A stretch of DNA of 21,648 bases from an uncultured Desulfobacteraceae bacterium (GTDB taxonomy: Bacteria; Desulfobacterota; Desulfobacteria; Desulfobacterales; UBA2174): NCBI GenBank assembly GCA_937982505.1, contig CALJLV010000069.1:1-21648 (forward strand), in the 5' to 3' direction. The notes below the pieces were generated by a model, which was given only the letters and a program-made list of their open reading frames with translations, made no database searches and was not told the DNA's origin. This document shows positions 1-7,703 of this stretch, in pieces (positions within the stretch are counted from its first letter, which is position 1; each line of letters begins with the position of its first letter). Both the position numbers and the translations under genes were made by a program.

Positions 1-45
1 GATTGACTGACGTGACTGGAGTTCAGACGTGTGCTCTTCCGATCT
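1..45. other. Untrimmed Illumina sequencing adapter (artifact)
   Basis: Positions 12-45 match the 34-base TruSeq read-2/index adapter, beginning GTGACTGGAGTTCAG and ending GCTCTTCCGATCT. The three bases before it (GAT) plus the eight bases TGACTGAC at 4-11 fit the end of a P7 primer followed by an 8-base index. This is an inference; the index itself cannot be verified. Genomic sequence therefore begins about position 46. Any reading frame that starts upstream of 46 is false. Confidence 0.97.
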
Positions 46-97
46 GAACAGCGACCGGTGGCCGGTTAGCCCCCCCCCGAACCCCAGGAGGTCCGCG

Positions 98-1111
98 ATG
101 GAAGCTTTTCTTTACCGCAAAGGCGATGCCCTCGCGGTGCATTGCGATTTGTGCCATCACCGCTGCCAGATCAAACCGGGACGCCGCGGTCTGTGCCATG
201 TGCGGGAAAACCGGGAAGGGACCCTGTATTCACTGGTCTACGGGCGGCTGATCGCCCGCCATGTGGATCCCATCGAAAAAAAGCCCCTTTTTCACGTCCT
301 GCCCGGGAGCCGGTCCTACTCCATCGCCACGGTGGGATGCAACTTCCGCTGCCGCTTCTGCCAGAACGCCGATATCGCCCAGCTGCCCGCCGACCGCGGC
401 GGGGCCATCGCCGGCGAGCGGACAACTCCCGAAACAGTCGTTGCCGACGCCCTGGCCCGGGGCTGCCGGACCATCGCCTACACCTACACCGAACCGACGG
501 TCTTTTTCGAGTTCGCCCGGGATACGGCCCGCCTGGCCGCGGCCCGCGGCCTGCGCAACGTTTTCGTTACCAACGGCTATCTCACCACCGAGGCCCTGGA
601 TGCCATCCACCCCCATCTGCACGCGGCCAACGTGGACCTGAAAGCGTTTTCCGACGATTTCTATCGCCGGTACTGCGGCGCCCGTCTGGACGGGGTGCTC
701 GAGACCCTGCGGGAGATGCACCGGCGGGGCGTTCTGGTGGAGGTGACCACTCTGGTGATTCCCGGACTGAACGACAGCCCCGAGGAACTGCGCGCCTTGG
801 CCGCTTTTCTGGTCGAGGCCCTGGGGCCCCAGACGCCCTGGCACGTGAGCCGCTTTCATCCCACCTATCGGCTCACCGATCGGGGCCCGACGCCGGTCGC
901 CACGCTGGCCGCCGCCCGGCAAATCGGGATCTCGGCGGGGCTGGCCAACGTCTACATGGGCAACGTCCCCGGCCAGGGGGGGGAAGATACGGTCTGTCCC
1001 GGGTGCGGCCGCACCGTGATCGCCCGCCGAGGCTTTCAGGTGGAAGCCGTTCGCCTGGTGGATGGCTGCTGTGCCGACTGCGGTGAGGCCATCGAGGGGA
1101 TCTGGGATTAG
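98..1111 (+). CDS. amrS: AmmeMemoRadiSam system radical SAM enzyme
   Basis: This is a 337-residue radical SAM protein of the family once annotated as pyruvate-formate-lyase activating enzyme-like. The radical SAM cluster motif CxxxCxxC is at C81, C85 and C88 (CNFRCRFCQN). It is preceded by a four-Cys N-terminal segment (C16, C19, C23, C33) typical of this family. The C-terminus carries a further zinc-ribbon-like Cys set (CPGCG and CCADCG). The start is ATG 98, with AGGAGG at 86-91; the frame stays open further upstream only because it runs into adapter. In other genomes the family occurs with MEMO1- and AMMECR1-like proteins, and its substrate is not established. The partners are not in the window, but the contig ends immediately upstream. 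The gene is convergent with the TAXI lipoprotein gene, 26 bases away. Confidence 0.9.
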   Translation: MEAFLYRKGDALAVHCDLCHHRCQIKPGRRGLCHVRENREGTLYSLVYGRLIARHVDPIEKKPLFHVLPGSRSYSIATVGCNFRCRFCQNADIAQLPADRGGAIAGERTTPETVVADALARGCRTIAYTYTEPTVFFEFARDTARLAAARGLRNVFVTNGYLTTEALDAIHPHLHAANVDLKAFSDDFYRRYCGARLDGVLETLREMHRRGVLVEVTTLVIPGLNDSPEELRALAAFLVEALGPQTPWHVSRFHPTYRLTDRGPTPVATLAAARQIGISAGLANVYMGNVPGQGGEDTVCPGCGRTVIARRGFQVEAVRLVDGCCADCGEAIEGIWD

Positions 1112-1137
1112 GCGCGGTTGGAAACGGGTAAAAGCGG

Positions 1138-2139
1138 TCAATCCATCAATCCCGCCTCCCGGAAATACCGGACGGCCCCGGGGTGAAGTTCGGCCGTAAG
1201 TCCCTGGCGCATCCCTTCCCGGGTCAGATCGGCATAGGCCGGATGCATCGGTTTTAAGACTTCCAGGTTCTCGAAAATCTCCTTGACCAGGGTGTAGATC
1301 AGGTCTTGGGACACCCGGGCGTCGGTCACGACCGTGGCCTTGACGCCGAATGCGGGGACATCGGTCGTATTTTCAAGGGCTGGGTAATGTTTGACGGGGA
1401 TTTTGGCGGGAGTGTAGTAGGGATGTTGAGCCACGACGGTGTCAATATTTTCAAGGGCGGCGATGCGCACTTGGCGGCGTCCTGAGGTGGCCTCCCGGAT
1501 CAGCTGGTGGGGATGGGCGACGGTCAGGAAAAACGCGTCGATCCGTCCCTCCTGGAGCAGGCCGGGGACCGCGGCAACCGCCGCACCGTCGGCCAGGATG
1601 TCCAGGGATGGGTTCAATCCGGCGCCTTCGAGGGCCACCGCGGCGTGGCGGCGGTGGTCGGATCCCCGGCCTCCGATACCCACGTGCCTGCCGCGCAGGT
1701 CCTCTATGCCTCTGATCCCGGCATCCACGGCCGCCACCAGGGTGACCACCGCGTCATACAGCCCGAAGCAGGATCTGAGGGCCGCCTGGGGGCCCGCCGC
1801 CTGCCACTCGGCTTGACCCATGACCGCCTGAAATTGGAGGTCGGCGGTGACGATGGCCAATTGCAGGTCGCCGGCCACGACGGCATGGATCCGATCGATG
1901 GGGCTTTCGGAAGGCTCGACCGCACAGCGCAGCCGGTAGACCGGCCGTTGCCGGTTGACGATGGCGGCCATGGCGCCCGCGGTGGCATAGTCCAACCCGT
2001 CCATCGGACCGGTGCCGATGATGACCATGGATTGCGCCGGGGCCGTGGAACGGGGGGCCTCGCGGTTGTCCTTTTCACAGCCCGCCAGTGGTCCGATGAC
2101 CAGGATCGCGACCAGGGCCGCGCGCCAAATGGTTCGCAT
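1138..2139 (-). CDS. TAXI-family TRAP transporter solute-binding lipoprotein (orphan)
   Basis: A predicted 333-residue exported lipoprotein. The N-terminus has Arg residues, a hydrophobic stretch (residues 7-19) and a lipobox LAGC with Cys21 as the lipidation site. The mature part begins with a run of the type VIIGTGPMDGLDYATAGAMA, which matches the TAXI (TRAP-associated extracytoplasmic immunogenic) fold; the usual family motif is a GT-rich segment followed by Y..G..ia. The later region with GGRGSDHRR and the conserved Tyr-Pro near the end fits the same family. The start at 2139 is chosen because GGAGG lies at 2145-2149 and the signal peptide follows directly; the upstream extension of the frame has no such features. 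TAXI proteins normally feed a fused DctQM permease, but none is adjacent. The ligand cannot be predicted. Confidence 0.82.
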   Translation of the reverse strand: MRTIWRAALVAILVIGPLAGCEKDNREAPRSTAPAQSMVIIGTGPMDGLDYATAGAMAAIVNRQRPVYRLRCAVEPSESPIDRIHAVVAGDLQLAIVTADLQFQAVMGQAEWQAAGPQAALRSCFGLYDAVVTLVAAVDAGIRGIEDLRGRHVGIGGRGSDHRRHAAVALEGAGLNPSLDILADGAAVAAVPGLLQEGRIDAFFLTVAHPHQLIREATSGRRQVRIAALENIDTVVAQHPYYTPAKIPVKHYPALENTTDVPAFGVKATVVTDARVSQDLIYTLVKEIFENLEVLKPMHPAYADLTREGMRQGLTAELHPGAVRYFREAGLMD

Positions 2140-2206
2140 GAGCGCCTCCAGGGGGCCGGGCACCACCTGAGCCGGCTGTGCCGCCGATTTTTTGCGAGAG
2201 AAACCC

Positions 2207-3112
2207 ATGCCATTTAAACCCGATTCGTCGCAACCTGCAACCCCCGGTGGGGTGCGGGTCAGCGTGATCATCCCGACATTCAACCGGGCCGCCATGCTCG
2301 CCGAGGCCCTCGATTCGGTGCTGGCCCAGGACTTTGACGCTTTCGAGCTGATCGTGGTGGACGACGGATCGACCGACTCCACGGGCGAGGTGCTGGACGC
2401 CTATGGCGACCGCCTGAGCGTGGTCCGGCAGGAAAACCGGGGGGTCAGCGCGGCTCGCAACCGGGGCGTGGCCGCGGGCCACGGCCAGCTGATCGCCTTT
2501 CTCGATTCGGACGATCTGTGGCGGCCGGGCAAGCTGCGCGCCCAGGCGGCCTACATGGACGCCCATCCGGAGCTGGAGATCTGCCAGACCGAGGAGATCT
2601 GGATCCGCGACGGCCGACGGGTCAATCCGCGCCCGCGCCACCGCAAGGCGGCCGGCATGTTTTTCGATCGCAGCTTGGAACTCTGCCTGGTGAGCCCGTC
2701 GGCGGTGATGCTGCGCCGCGACTTCTTCAATCGCATGGGGGGGTTCGATGAACGCCTGCCGGCCTGCGAGGACTACGATCTGTGGCTGCGCATCGGCTGC
2801 CGCCACCCCGTGGGGCTCATCGAAGATCCCCTGGTGGTCAAACGCGGCGGGCACCCGGATCAGCTCTCGCGGCGGCCCGGGCTGGACCTTTACCGGATCC
2901 GGGCCATCGCCAAGCTGCTTGACGGCGGCCTTCTCGATGCGGCCCAGCGGCGGGCCGCCCTGCGGGTGCTGGCAGCCAAGTGCGCCATCTACGCCCAGGG
3001 ATGCCGGCGCCGCGGCCGGGAAAAAGAAGCCCTCGACGTCGAGGCGCTAAAGGTCAGATACACCCAGCCGCAGGCCGCGGCGGATTCATCCGACCCAATT
3101 TTGAACTTTTAG
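2207..3112 (+). CDS. Family 2 (GT-A) glycosyltransferase
   Basis: A 301-residue cytosolic or membrane-peripheral glycosyltransferase. The nucleotide-sugar-binding N-terminus reads VSVIIPTFNR (residues 18-27), followed by VVDDGSTDSTG (50-60) and the metal-binding DSDD motif at 100-103. A later ACEDYDLWLR segment is the usual catalytic-base/acceptor region of GT2 enzymes. There are no transmembrane segments. The start is ATG 2207, because the fold begins soon after; an in-frame TTG at 2192 is possible, and neither has a strong ribosome binding site (GAGAG only). It is divergent from the TAXI lipoprotein gene with a 67-base intergenic space. The last bases overlap the decayed vapC frame on the other strand, so its extreme C-terminus may have been reshaped by the same rearrangement. 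Donor and acceptor are unknown. Confidence 0.88.
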   Translation: MPFKPDSSQPATPGGVRVSVIIPTFNRAAMLAEALDSVLAQDFDAFELIVVDDGSTDSTGEVLDAYGDRLSVVRQENRGVSAARNRGVAAGHGQLIAFLDSDDLWRPGKLRAQAAYMDAHPELEICQTEEIWIRDGRRVNPRPRHRKAAGMFFDRSLELCLVSPSAVMLRRDFFNRMGGFDERLPACEDYDLWLRIGCRHPVGLIEDPLVVKRGGHPDQLSRRPGLDLYRIRAIAKLLDGGLLDAAQRRAALRVLAAKCAIYAQGCRRRGREKEALDVEALKVRYTQPQAAADSSDPILNF

Positions 3113-3205
3113 ACCGGGTATCCGCAGAAATTCTTTTTCATTCTCCGGCTTCTGCCGCTGGATGTAGATACAAATATTCGTGTTTAGAAGAAAGCGCGGG
3201 GCCAT
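3086..3205 (-). pseudogene. vapC: VapC toxin remnant (5' end only, catalytic Asp lost)
   Basis: The ATG at 3205-3203 overlaps the vapB stop (TGATG), the usual coupling in vapBC operons. The first residues read MAPRFLLNTNICIYIQRQKP, which is recognisably the PIN-domain N-terminus of VapC (consensus LLDTNICIYI). The frame ends at TGA 3086-3088 after 39 residues, against roughly 130 in the intact family, and VapC resemblance fades after about residue 21. The conserved first metal-binding Asp of the PIN site (LDTN) is Asn8 here. Both changes should abolish RNase activity. The remnant runs antisense into the end of the glycosyltransferase gene. No remaining part of vapC is seen nearby. Confidence 0.85.
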
Positions 3206-3435
3206 CACAGCCCCTCGCGCGGCTGGTGAGGAAGGTCCTGGCGGCCGTCAGCAAAAAAATCGTCCGGTAGCTCGGCCAATAGCTCATAGGCACGGGTGAG
3301 CCCTTCGCAAGGTTCCCTGAGCACGATCTCATCACCACGGCGAAAGATTTCGAGGACCTTGCTGTTCACAGAGAATTCTTTTGGCAATCGAACCGCTTGG
3401 CTGTTGCCGGATTTGAAGACTCGAGTGGTTGTCAT
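3205..3435 (-). CDS. vapB: VapB-type antitoxin (AbrB/SpoVT fold)
   Basis: A 76-residue antitoxin. The N-terminal swapped-hairpin DNA-binding domain is typical: TTTRVFKSGNSQAVRLPKEF (residues 2-21), then FRRGDEIVLRE (31-41). The C-terminal part, with an aromatic/acidic stretch LAELPDDFFADGR (53-65), would wrap the toxin. The start ATG 3435 follows an AGGGGG ribosome binding site; an upstream in-frame Met at 3498 is rejected because the extension is not conserved-looking and overlaps the promoter region. In intact systems VapB neutralises VapC and represses the operon. Here the toxin is broken, so only the DNA-binding role could remain. The gene looks intact. Confidence 0.88.
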   Translation of the reverse strand: MTTTRVFKSGNSQAVRLPKEFSVNSKVLEIFRRGDEIVLREPCEGLTRAYELLAELPDDFFADGRQDLPHQPREGL

Positions 3436-3499
3436 GATGCCCCCTTTGTTTGAGGCGCAGTGACGACGTCGGCCTGCCGGGTGACAAAAGTGAATCAAT

Positions 3500-3540
3500 G
3501 TATTTACGGGTAAGTATATACTTTGGATTCCTTCTGTCAG
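3500..3540 (-). promoter_or_regulatory. Predicted vapBC promoter with overlapping palindromic operator
   Basis: On the minus strand a -35-like CTGACA (3540-3535) and a -10-like TATACT (3518-3513) are separated by 16 bases. The -10 lies inside a perfect 12-base palindrome AAGTATATACTT (3512-3523). A second, imperfect copy, GTATTTAC (3500-3507), lies 6 bases away from GTATATAC (3514-3521). Paired palindromes over the -10 are what an autorepressing VapB(C) dimer would occupy. The region lies between the hrpA stop and vapB and is far more AT-rich than its surroundings. Site function is inferred. Confidence 0.6.
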
Positions 3541-3554
3541 GTATCGGCCGACCG

Positions 3555-6500
3555 TTAAGCCGAACGCTCGATCTCGGCGGCCAGATTGTCCAGCCGCTTG
3601 GCCGAGACCGGCGCGGCCGTGCCCAGCTCCTGGGCGAAGAGCGACACCTTGAATTCTTCCAGGAGCCAGAAGTAGTCCTCCACCGCCTGGCGTTTGGCGG
3701 CGCTGGCAGTCGGACCCAGACCGGCCAGCCAGGCGTCAAGCCGGGTCTCGAAAGGGGCGGCGGCCTCGGCCTTGCGCCGGTCCTTTTCGAAATCCAGGGT
3801 CGCCCGTTCGGCCCGCACGGCCAAGGCGCGGATGTAGCGCGGCAGGTGATCCAGTCGTGCATCGTCATAGAGCAGGACGAAATGCGCGGGAACCAGCCGG
3901 GACAGATCGCGTCGCCGGGCCTCGAAGAAGGCCGTCACGACGGGGTTGGCGCCGAACTGCTGCTCAAGGCCGAAGATCGTCTGGCGGGCGGCGTGCACCG
4001 CCTCGGCCACGGCCAGGGTTCTGGTCAGCAGACCCTGGCCGGCCGGAAAGAGATCGCCGGCCAGCCTGGCGGCCTGGGCCTCGAAATCGGCCGCCGTGCG
4101 GATGTCGCGGGCCAGATGGGTCTCCACCAGGCGGTCGAAGAGGGTTTCGGCCAGGATCGTGGGCCCGCCGAAATAGTCGGCCAGGCGGCGCTTTTCCGGC
4201 GGCAGGGTCAGGTGGCGGCTCAGCCGGCGCAGGTCGGGGCCCAGGCGCCGGGTGAAGAGGGCCGCCACCGCCTTGCGGTGGGCCGCCTGGGCGGCGGCGG
4301 CATCCTGGAGCAGACGCAGGGCGATGCGCCCCTCGGGCTCGCAGACCAGGGCCGGATAGACGACCCAGCAAGGCTCGGCGGGCATCGCCACCGGGATGGC
4401 GTTGGGCAGGTCGCCGAAGTCCCAGTCCTGCACCGCCGGCCGCTCCCAGCGGCGTCGCAGGCGCTCCAGGGGTCGCAGGTCGGGCGCCGGTGCCGGGGCG
4501 CGGCGCAAAACCGACGGGTCCCGGTCGGCGGCGATTTCCCGGCCGTCCGGTCCGGTGACCGCGATGCGGGTCCGGAGATGGTCGGGCAGGGTTTCCAGCG
4601 GCCAGGCAGCGGCCGGAACCTCGAGTCCGAAGCGGCGCTGGATGATCCGCCCCAGGACGGTGAGGAGCGGTTCGTCGCGCCGGGAGGGGAGATCCTGGAG
4701 GATGGCGGCCACGGTCCGGGCCACCGGCACGAGACGGCGGCGGTAGGCCTTGGGCAGGCCGCGGATCAGGGCTTCGATCTTTTCGCCCAGCAGTCCGGGC
4801 ACGAGCCAGTCCAGGGCCTGGGGCGGCACGGCGGCGGCCAGGGCCGAGGGGATCTTCACGGTGACCCCGTCCTCGCGGCTGCCGGGATCGAAACGGTAGG
4901 TGCACGCCAGGGGGGTGGCGCCCAGGCGGACCTGGTCCGGGAAGGCGGCCAGCTCCTCCGGGGATGGGTGGTAGCGGCGCAGATCGGCCTCGTCCATGCG
5001 CAGGTGCCCGTCCCCCTTGGTCTTGAGGTGGTGTTTCAGGGCGCGCAGGTCGCCGATGGCCGGCAGCCGCTGGCAGTAGAACTGAAAGACATCCTCGGGG
5101 GAGACCAGGATGTCCCGGCGCCGCATCTTGTCCTCCTCGGCCCTCAGTCCGTCCATCAGCTCCCGGTTGTGGACCATGAAGGGCAGGGGCTGGCGCAGAT
5201 CCCCGTCCACCAGGGCGCTGCGGATGAAAATCTCCGAGGCCGCCTGGGGGTCGATACGCCCGTAGGAGACCGGCCGGCGCGCCACCAGGACCAATCCGAA
5301 CAGGCAGACCTGTTCATCGGCCACCACCTCGCCGCGGCGCCGCTCCCAGCGCGGATCGAGATAGGTGGACCGGCACAGGGACCCGGCCGCGGCCTCGATC
5401 CATTCGGGCTGGACCGTGGCCACGGTGCGGGCGAAGAGACGCGAGGTCTCCACGATTTCGGCGGCCACGATCCAGGCCCCGGCGCGGTTGAAGACTCCCG
5501 AGCCGGGAAAGATCATCACCTCCCGGCCGCGGGTGGCCTGGTAGCGGTTTTTTTCCCGTCGCTGGCCGATATGGCCCAGGAACCCGGCCAGGATCGACTG
5601 GTGGACCGCGGCCTGCAGCGCCGAAGCGTCCAGCGGATCGGCGCCGGGGGCATCCAGGCCGCCGTCGGCCTCCAGTTCGGCCATGATGGCCGCCAGCTGG
5701 CCGTGAATGTCGCGCCATTCGCGCAGGCGCCGGTGGGACAGAAAACAGCGCTGGGCCCAGCGCCGCAGCCGGCCCGCGCTCTTTTCGGTCTCCAGGGCGG
5801 TTTGGTAGGCCCGCCAGATCTGCACCAGGGTGGCAAAATCGGAGCCCGGATCCACAAAGACGGCGTGGGCCTGGTCGGCCGCAGCGGCCTTTTCCGCCGG
5901 TCGTTCGCGCACGTCGGCGATGCTCAGGGCCGCGGCGATGACGATGATGGGTTCCGTGCAGCCGCGCCGGCGGGCTTCGATGAGCATGCGCGCCAGACGC
6001 GGGTCCAAGGGCATGCGGGCCATCTGGCGCCCGATGGCGGTGAGGTGCAGGTGGCGGCTGCCGATGGCCGCGTGGGCCGCCGCCGGGGCCTGCGCCGCCT
6101 CCACCGCCCCGAGTTCTTCCAGCAGCAGGATGCCGTCGCGGATGCTCTTGTCCGCCGGGCGGTCGATGAAGGGGAAATCAGCGATATCGCCCAGCCTGAG
6201 GGCGATCATGCGCAGGACCACCTCGGCCAGGTTGGCGCGCAGGATTTCCGGGGCCGTGAAGCGCGGCCGGCTGTCGTAGTCCTCCTGGCTGTAGAGGCGG
6301 ATGCAGATCCCGTCGGCCACCCGGCCGCTGCGTCCGGCGCGCTGGTCGCAGCTGGCCTGGCTGATGGGGGCCACGGGCAGGGCCGTGGTGCGGGTGCGCG
6401 GCGAGTAGCGCGAGATGCGCGCCAGGCCGGTATCCACCACGTAGCGGATGCCGGGAATGGTGATGGAGGTCTCGGCCACGTTGGTGGCCACGATGATCTT

Positions 6501-7526
6501 GCGTCCGCCCGCCGGGGCGAAGACCTTGAGCTGGTCGGCGGCCGGCAGCCGGGCAAAGAGGGGCAGAACGGTCTCGCCGGGACGGCGGCGGGCCTCGATC
6601 AGTTCGACGGTATCGCGGATGTCCTGTTCGCTGGGCATGAAGACCAGCACGTCGCCCCAAGGCCCCCGGCGGCGGATCCGGTCCACCGCCGCCGCGGCGG
6701 CCTCCACGTAGGTGAGGGCCTCCTCGCCGGATCCGTTGTCGATGGGGGCCCAGCGCACCGTTACCGGGTAGGTGCGGCCCGAGACCTCGATCACCGGGGC
6801 CCCGTCGAAGGCGGCGGCGAATTTCTGGGTGTCGATGGTGGCTGAAGTGACGATGAGCCTCAGGTCCCGGCGCCGGCGCACCAGGGTGCGCAGCAGTCCC
6901 AGGGCGAAATCGATGTTCAGGCTCCGTTCGTGGGCCTCGTCCACGATGAGGGTGTCGTAGGACGTCAGGCTCCGGTCGCGCTGGGCCTCGGCCAGCAGGA
7001 TCCCGTCGGTCATCACCTTGATGAAGGCCTCGGGGCCGGTGCGGTCTGAAAAACGGATCTTGTGGCCCACGGCCCGGCCCAGGGGCTGGCCCAGCTCCTC
7101 GGCGATGCGCCGGGCCACGGTCAGGGCGGCGATGCGCCGCGGCTGCGTGCAGCCGATGAGCCCGTCCAGGCCCCGGCCGGCCTCCAGGCAGAATTTGGGC
7201 AGCTGGGTGGTCTTGCCCGAGCCGGTCTCCCCGGAAACGATGACCACCGGGTGGCGGCGGATGGCTTCCACGATGGCCTCGCGGTGGGCCGTGATGGGAA
7301 GGGCCGGATCGTAGGCGGGCACCGGCATTGCGGCCCGGCGCCGCGCCTTCTGGGCCGCCGAGGCCGCCAGACGTTCGGCGATGACCGCCAGGCGGGTTTC
7401 CGGCACGGCTGTTTCCGCCGCGGCCTGGCGCCGCAGCCGGGCCAGCTCGCGGCCCGACCGGGCCCGCTCGTCGGCCATGGCCCGGGGCAGACGCCGGCGC
7501 AGCTTGTCGATGGTGCTGATGGTCAT
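3555..7526 (-). CDS. hrpA: ATP-dependent RNA helicase HrpA (DEAH box)
   Basis: A full-length, 1323-residue cytosolic RNA helicase. Superfamily 2 motifs appear in order: Walker A GETGSGKTT (99-107), TQPRR (127-131), DEAHERS (196-202), SAT (228-230), ATNVAETS (347-354) and QRAGRSGR (395-402). They are followed by the helicase-associated, OB-like and long C-terminal regions that distinguish HrpA from HrpB. Length agrees with the E. coli protein (about 1300 residues). HrpA is involved in mRNA processing and in rescue of collided or stalled ribosomes. The start is ATG 7526; no strong ribosome binding site precedes it. The vapBC remnant lies immediately downstream on the same strand, and the flavoprotein gene is divergent across a 177-base space. 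Confidence 0.96.
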   Translation of the reverse strand: MTISTIDKLRRRLPRAMADERARSGRELARLRRQAAAETAVPETRLAVIAERLAASAAQKARRRAAMPVPAYDPALPITAHREAIVEAIRRHPVVIVSGETGSGKTTQLPKFCLEAGRGLDGLIGCTQPRRIAALTVARRIAEELGQPLGRAVGHKIRFSDRTGPEAFIKVMTDGILLAEAQRDRSLTSYDTLIVDEAHERSLNIDFALGLLRTLVRRRRDLRLIVTSATIDTQKFAAAFDGAPVIEVSGRTYPVTVRWAPIDNGSGEEALTYVEAAAAAVDRIRRRGPWGDVLVFMPSEQDIRDTVELIEARRRPGETVLPLFARLPAADQLKVFAPAGGRKIIVATNVAETSITIPGIRYVVDTGLARISRYSPRTRTTALPVAPISQASCDQRAGRSGRVADGICIRLYSQEDYDSRPRFTAPEILRANLAEVVLRMIALRLGDIADFPFIDRPADKSIRDGILLLEELGAVEAAQAPAAAHAAIGSRHLHLTAIGRQMARMPLDPRLARMLIEARRRGCTEPIIVIAAALSIADVRERPAEKAAAADQAHAVFVDPGSDFATLVQIWRAYQTALETEKSAGRLRRWAQRCFLSHRRLREWRDIHGQLAAIMAELEADGGLDAPGADPLDASALQAAVHQSILAGFLGHIGQRREKNRYQATRGREVMIFPGSGVFNRAGAWIVAAEIVETSRLFARTVATVQPEWIEAAAGSLCRSTYLDPRWERRRGEVVADEQVCLFGLVLVARRPVSYGRIDPQAASEIFIRSALVDGDLRQPLPFMVHNRELMDGLRAEEDKMRRRDILVSPEDVFQFYCQRLPAIGDLRALKHHLKTKGDGHLRMDEADLRRYHPSPEELAAFPDQVRLGATPLACTYRFDPGSREDGVTVKIPSALAAAVPPQALDWLVPGLLGEKIEALIRGLPKAYRRRLVPVARTVAAILQDLPSRRDEPLLTVLGRIIQRRFGLEVPAAAWPLETLPDHLRTRIAVTGPDGREIAADRDPSVLRRAPAPAPDLRPLERLRRRWERPAVQDWDFGDLPNAIPVAMPAEPCWVVYPALVCEPEGRIALRLLQDAAAAQAAHRKAVAALFTRRLGPDLRRLSRHLTLPPEKRRLADYFGGPTILAETLFDRLVETHLARDIRTAADFEAQAARLAGDLFPAGQGLLTRTLAVAEAVHAARQTIFGLEQQFGANPVVTAFFEARRRDLSRLVPAHFVLLYDDARLDHLPRYIRALAVRAERATLDFEKDRRKAEAAAPFETRLDAWLAGLGPTASAAKRQAVEDYFWLLEEFKVSLFAQELGTAAPVSAKRLDNLAAEIERSA

Positions 7527-7703
7527 GGCGCCGCTTGTTTAAACCATCGGCGGCCAAAAAACCAGAACGGACCACACCGAGGACTTGAAGGACGACAAAG
7601 AGAGGGATGCTTTTCTGCAGCGCCGGGCGTGACACCCGGCAAGGCCTGTGCTACCCAGCAGTAAAGCCAACACCGCTGAGGGCCAACAGAATCGGAGGAC
7701 CCC

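Noticed and set aside
29..97. An upstream start for amrS at position 29
   Set aside because: Position 29 lies inside sequencing adapter; ATG 98 has an ideal AGGAGG and gives the family's normal N-terminus.
3450..6845. A 1131-codon open frame on the + strand opposite hrpA
   Set aside because: It is a by-product of high GC content on the strand opposite a real gene. Its translation is Gly/Arg/Gln-rich and low complexity with no recognisable domain, while hrpA on the other strand has every helicase motif.
7622..7640. Hairpin GCCGGG...CCCGGC upstream of the flavoprotein as a riboswitch
   Set aside because: Only one six-pair stem with a 7-base loop is evident, no known riboswitch core motif could be recognised, and the gene has an ordinary ribosome binding site.
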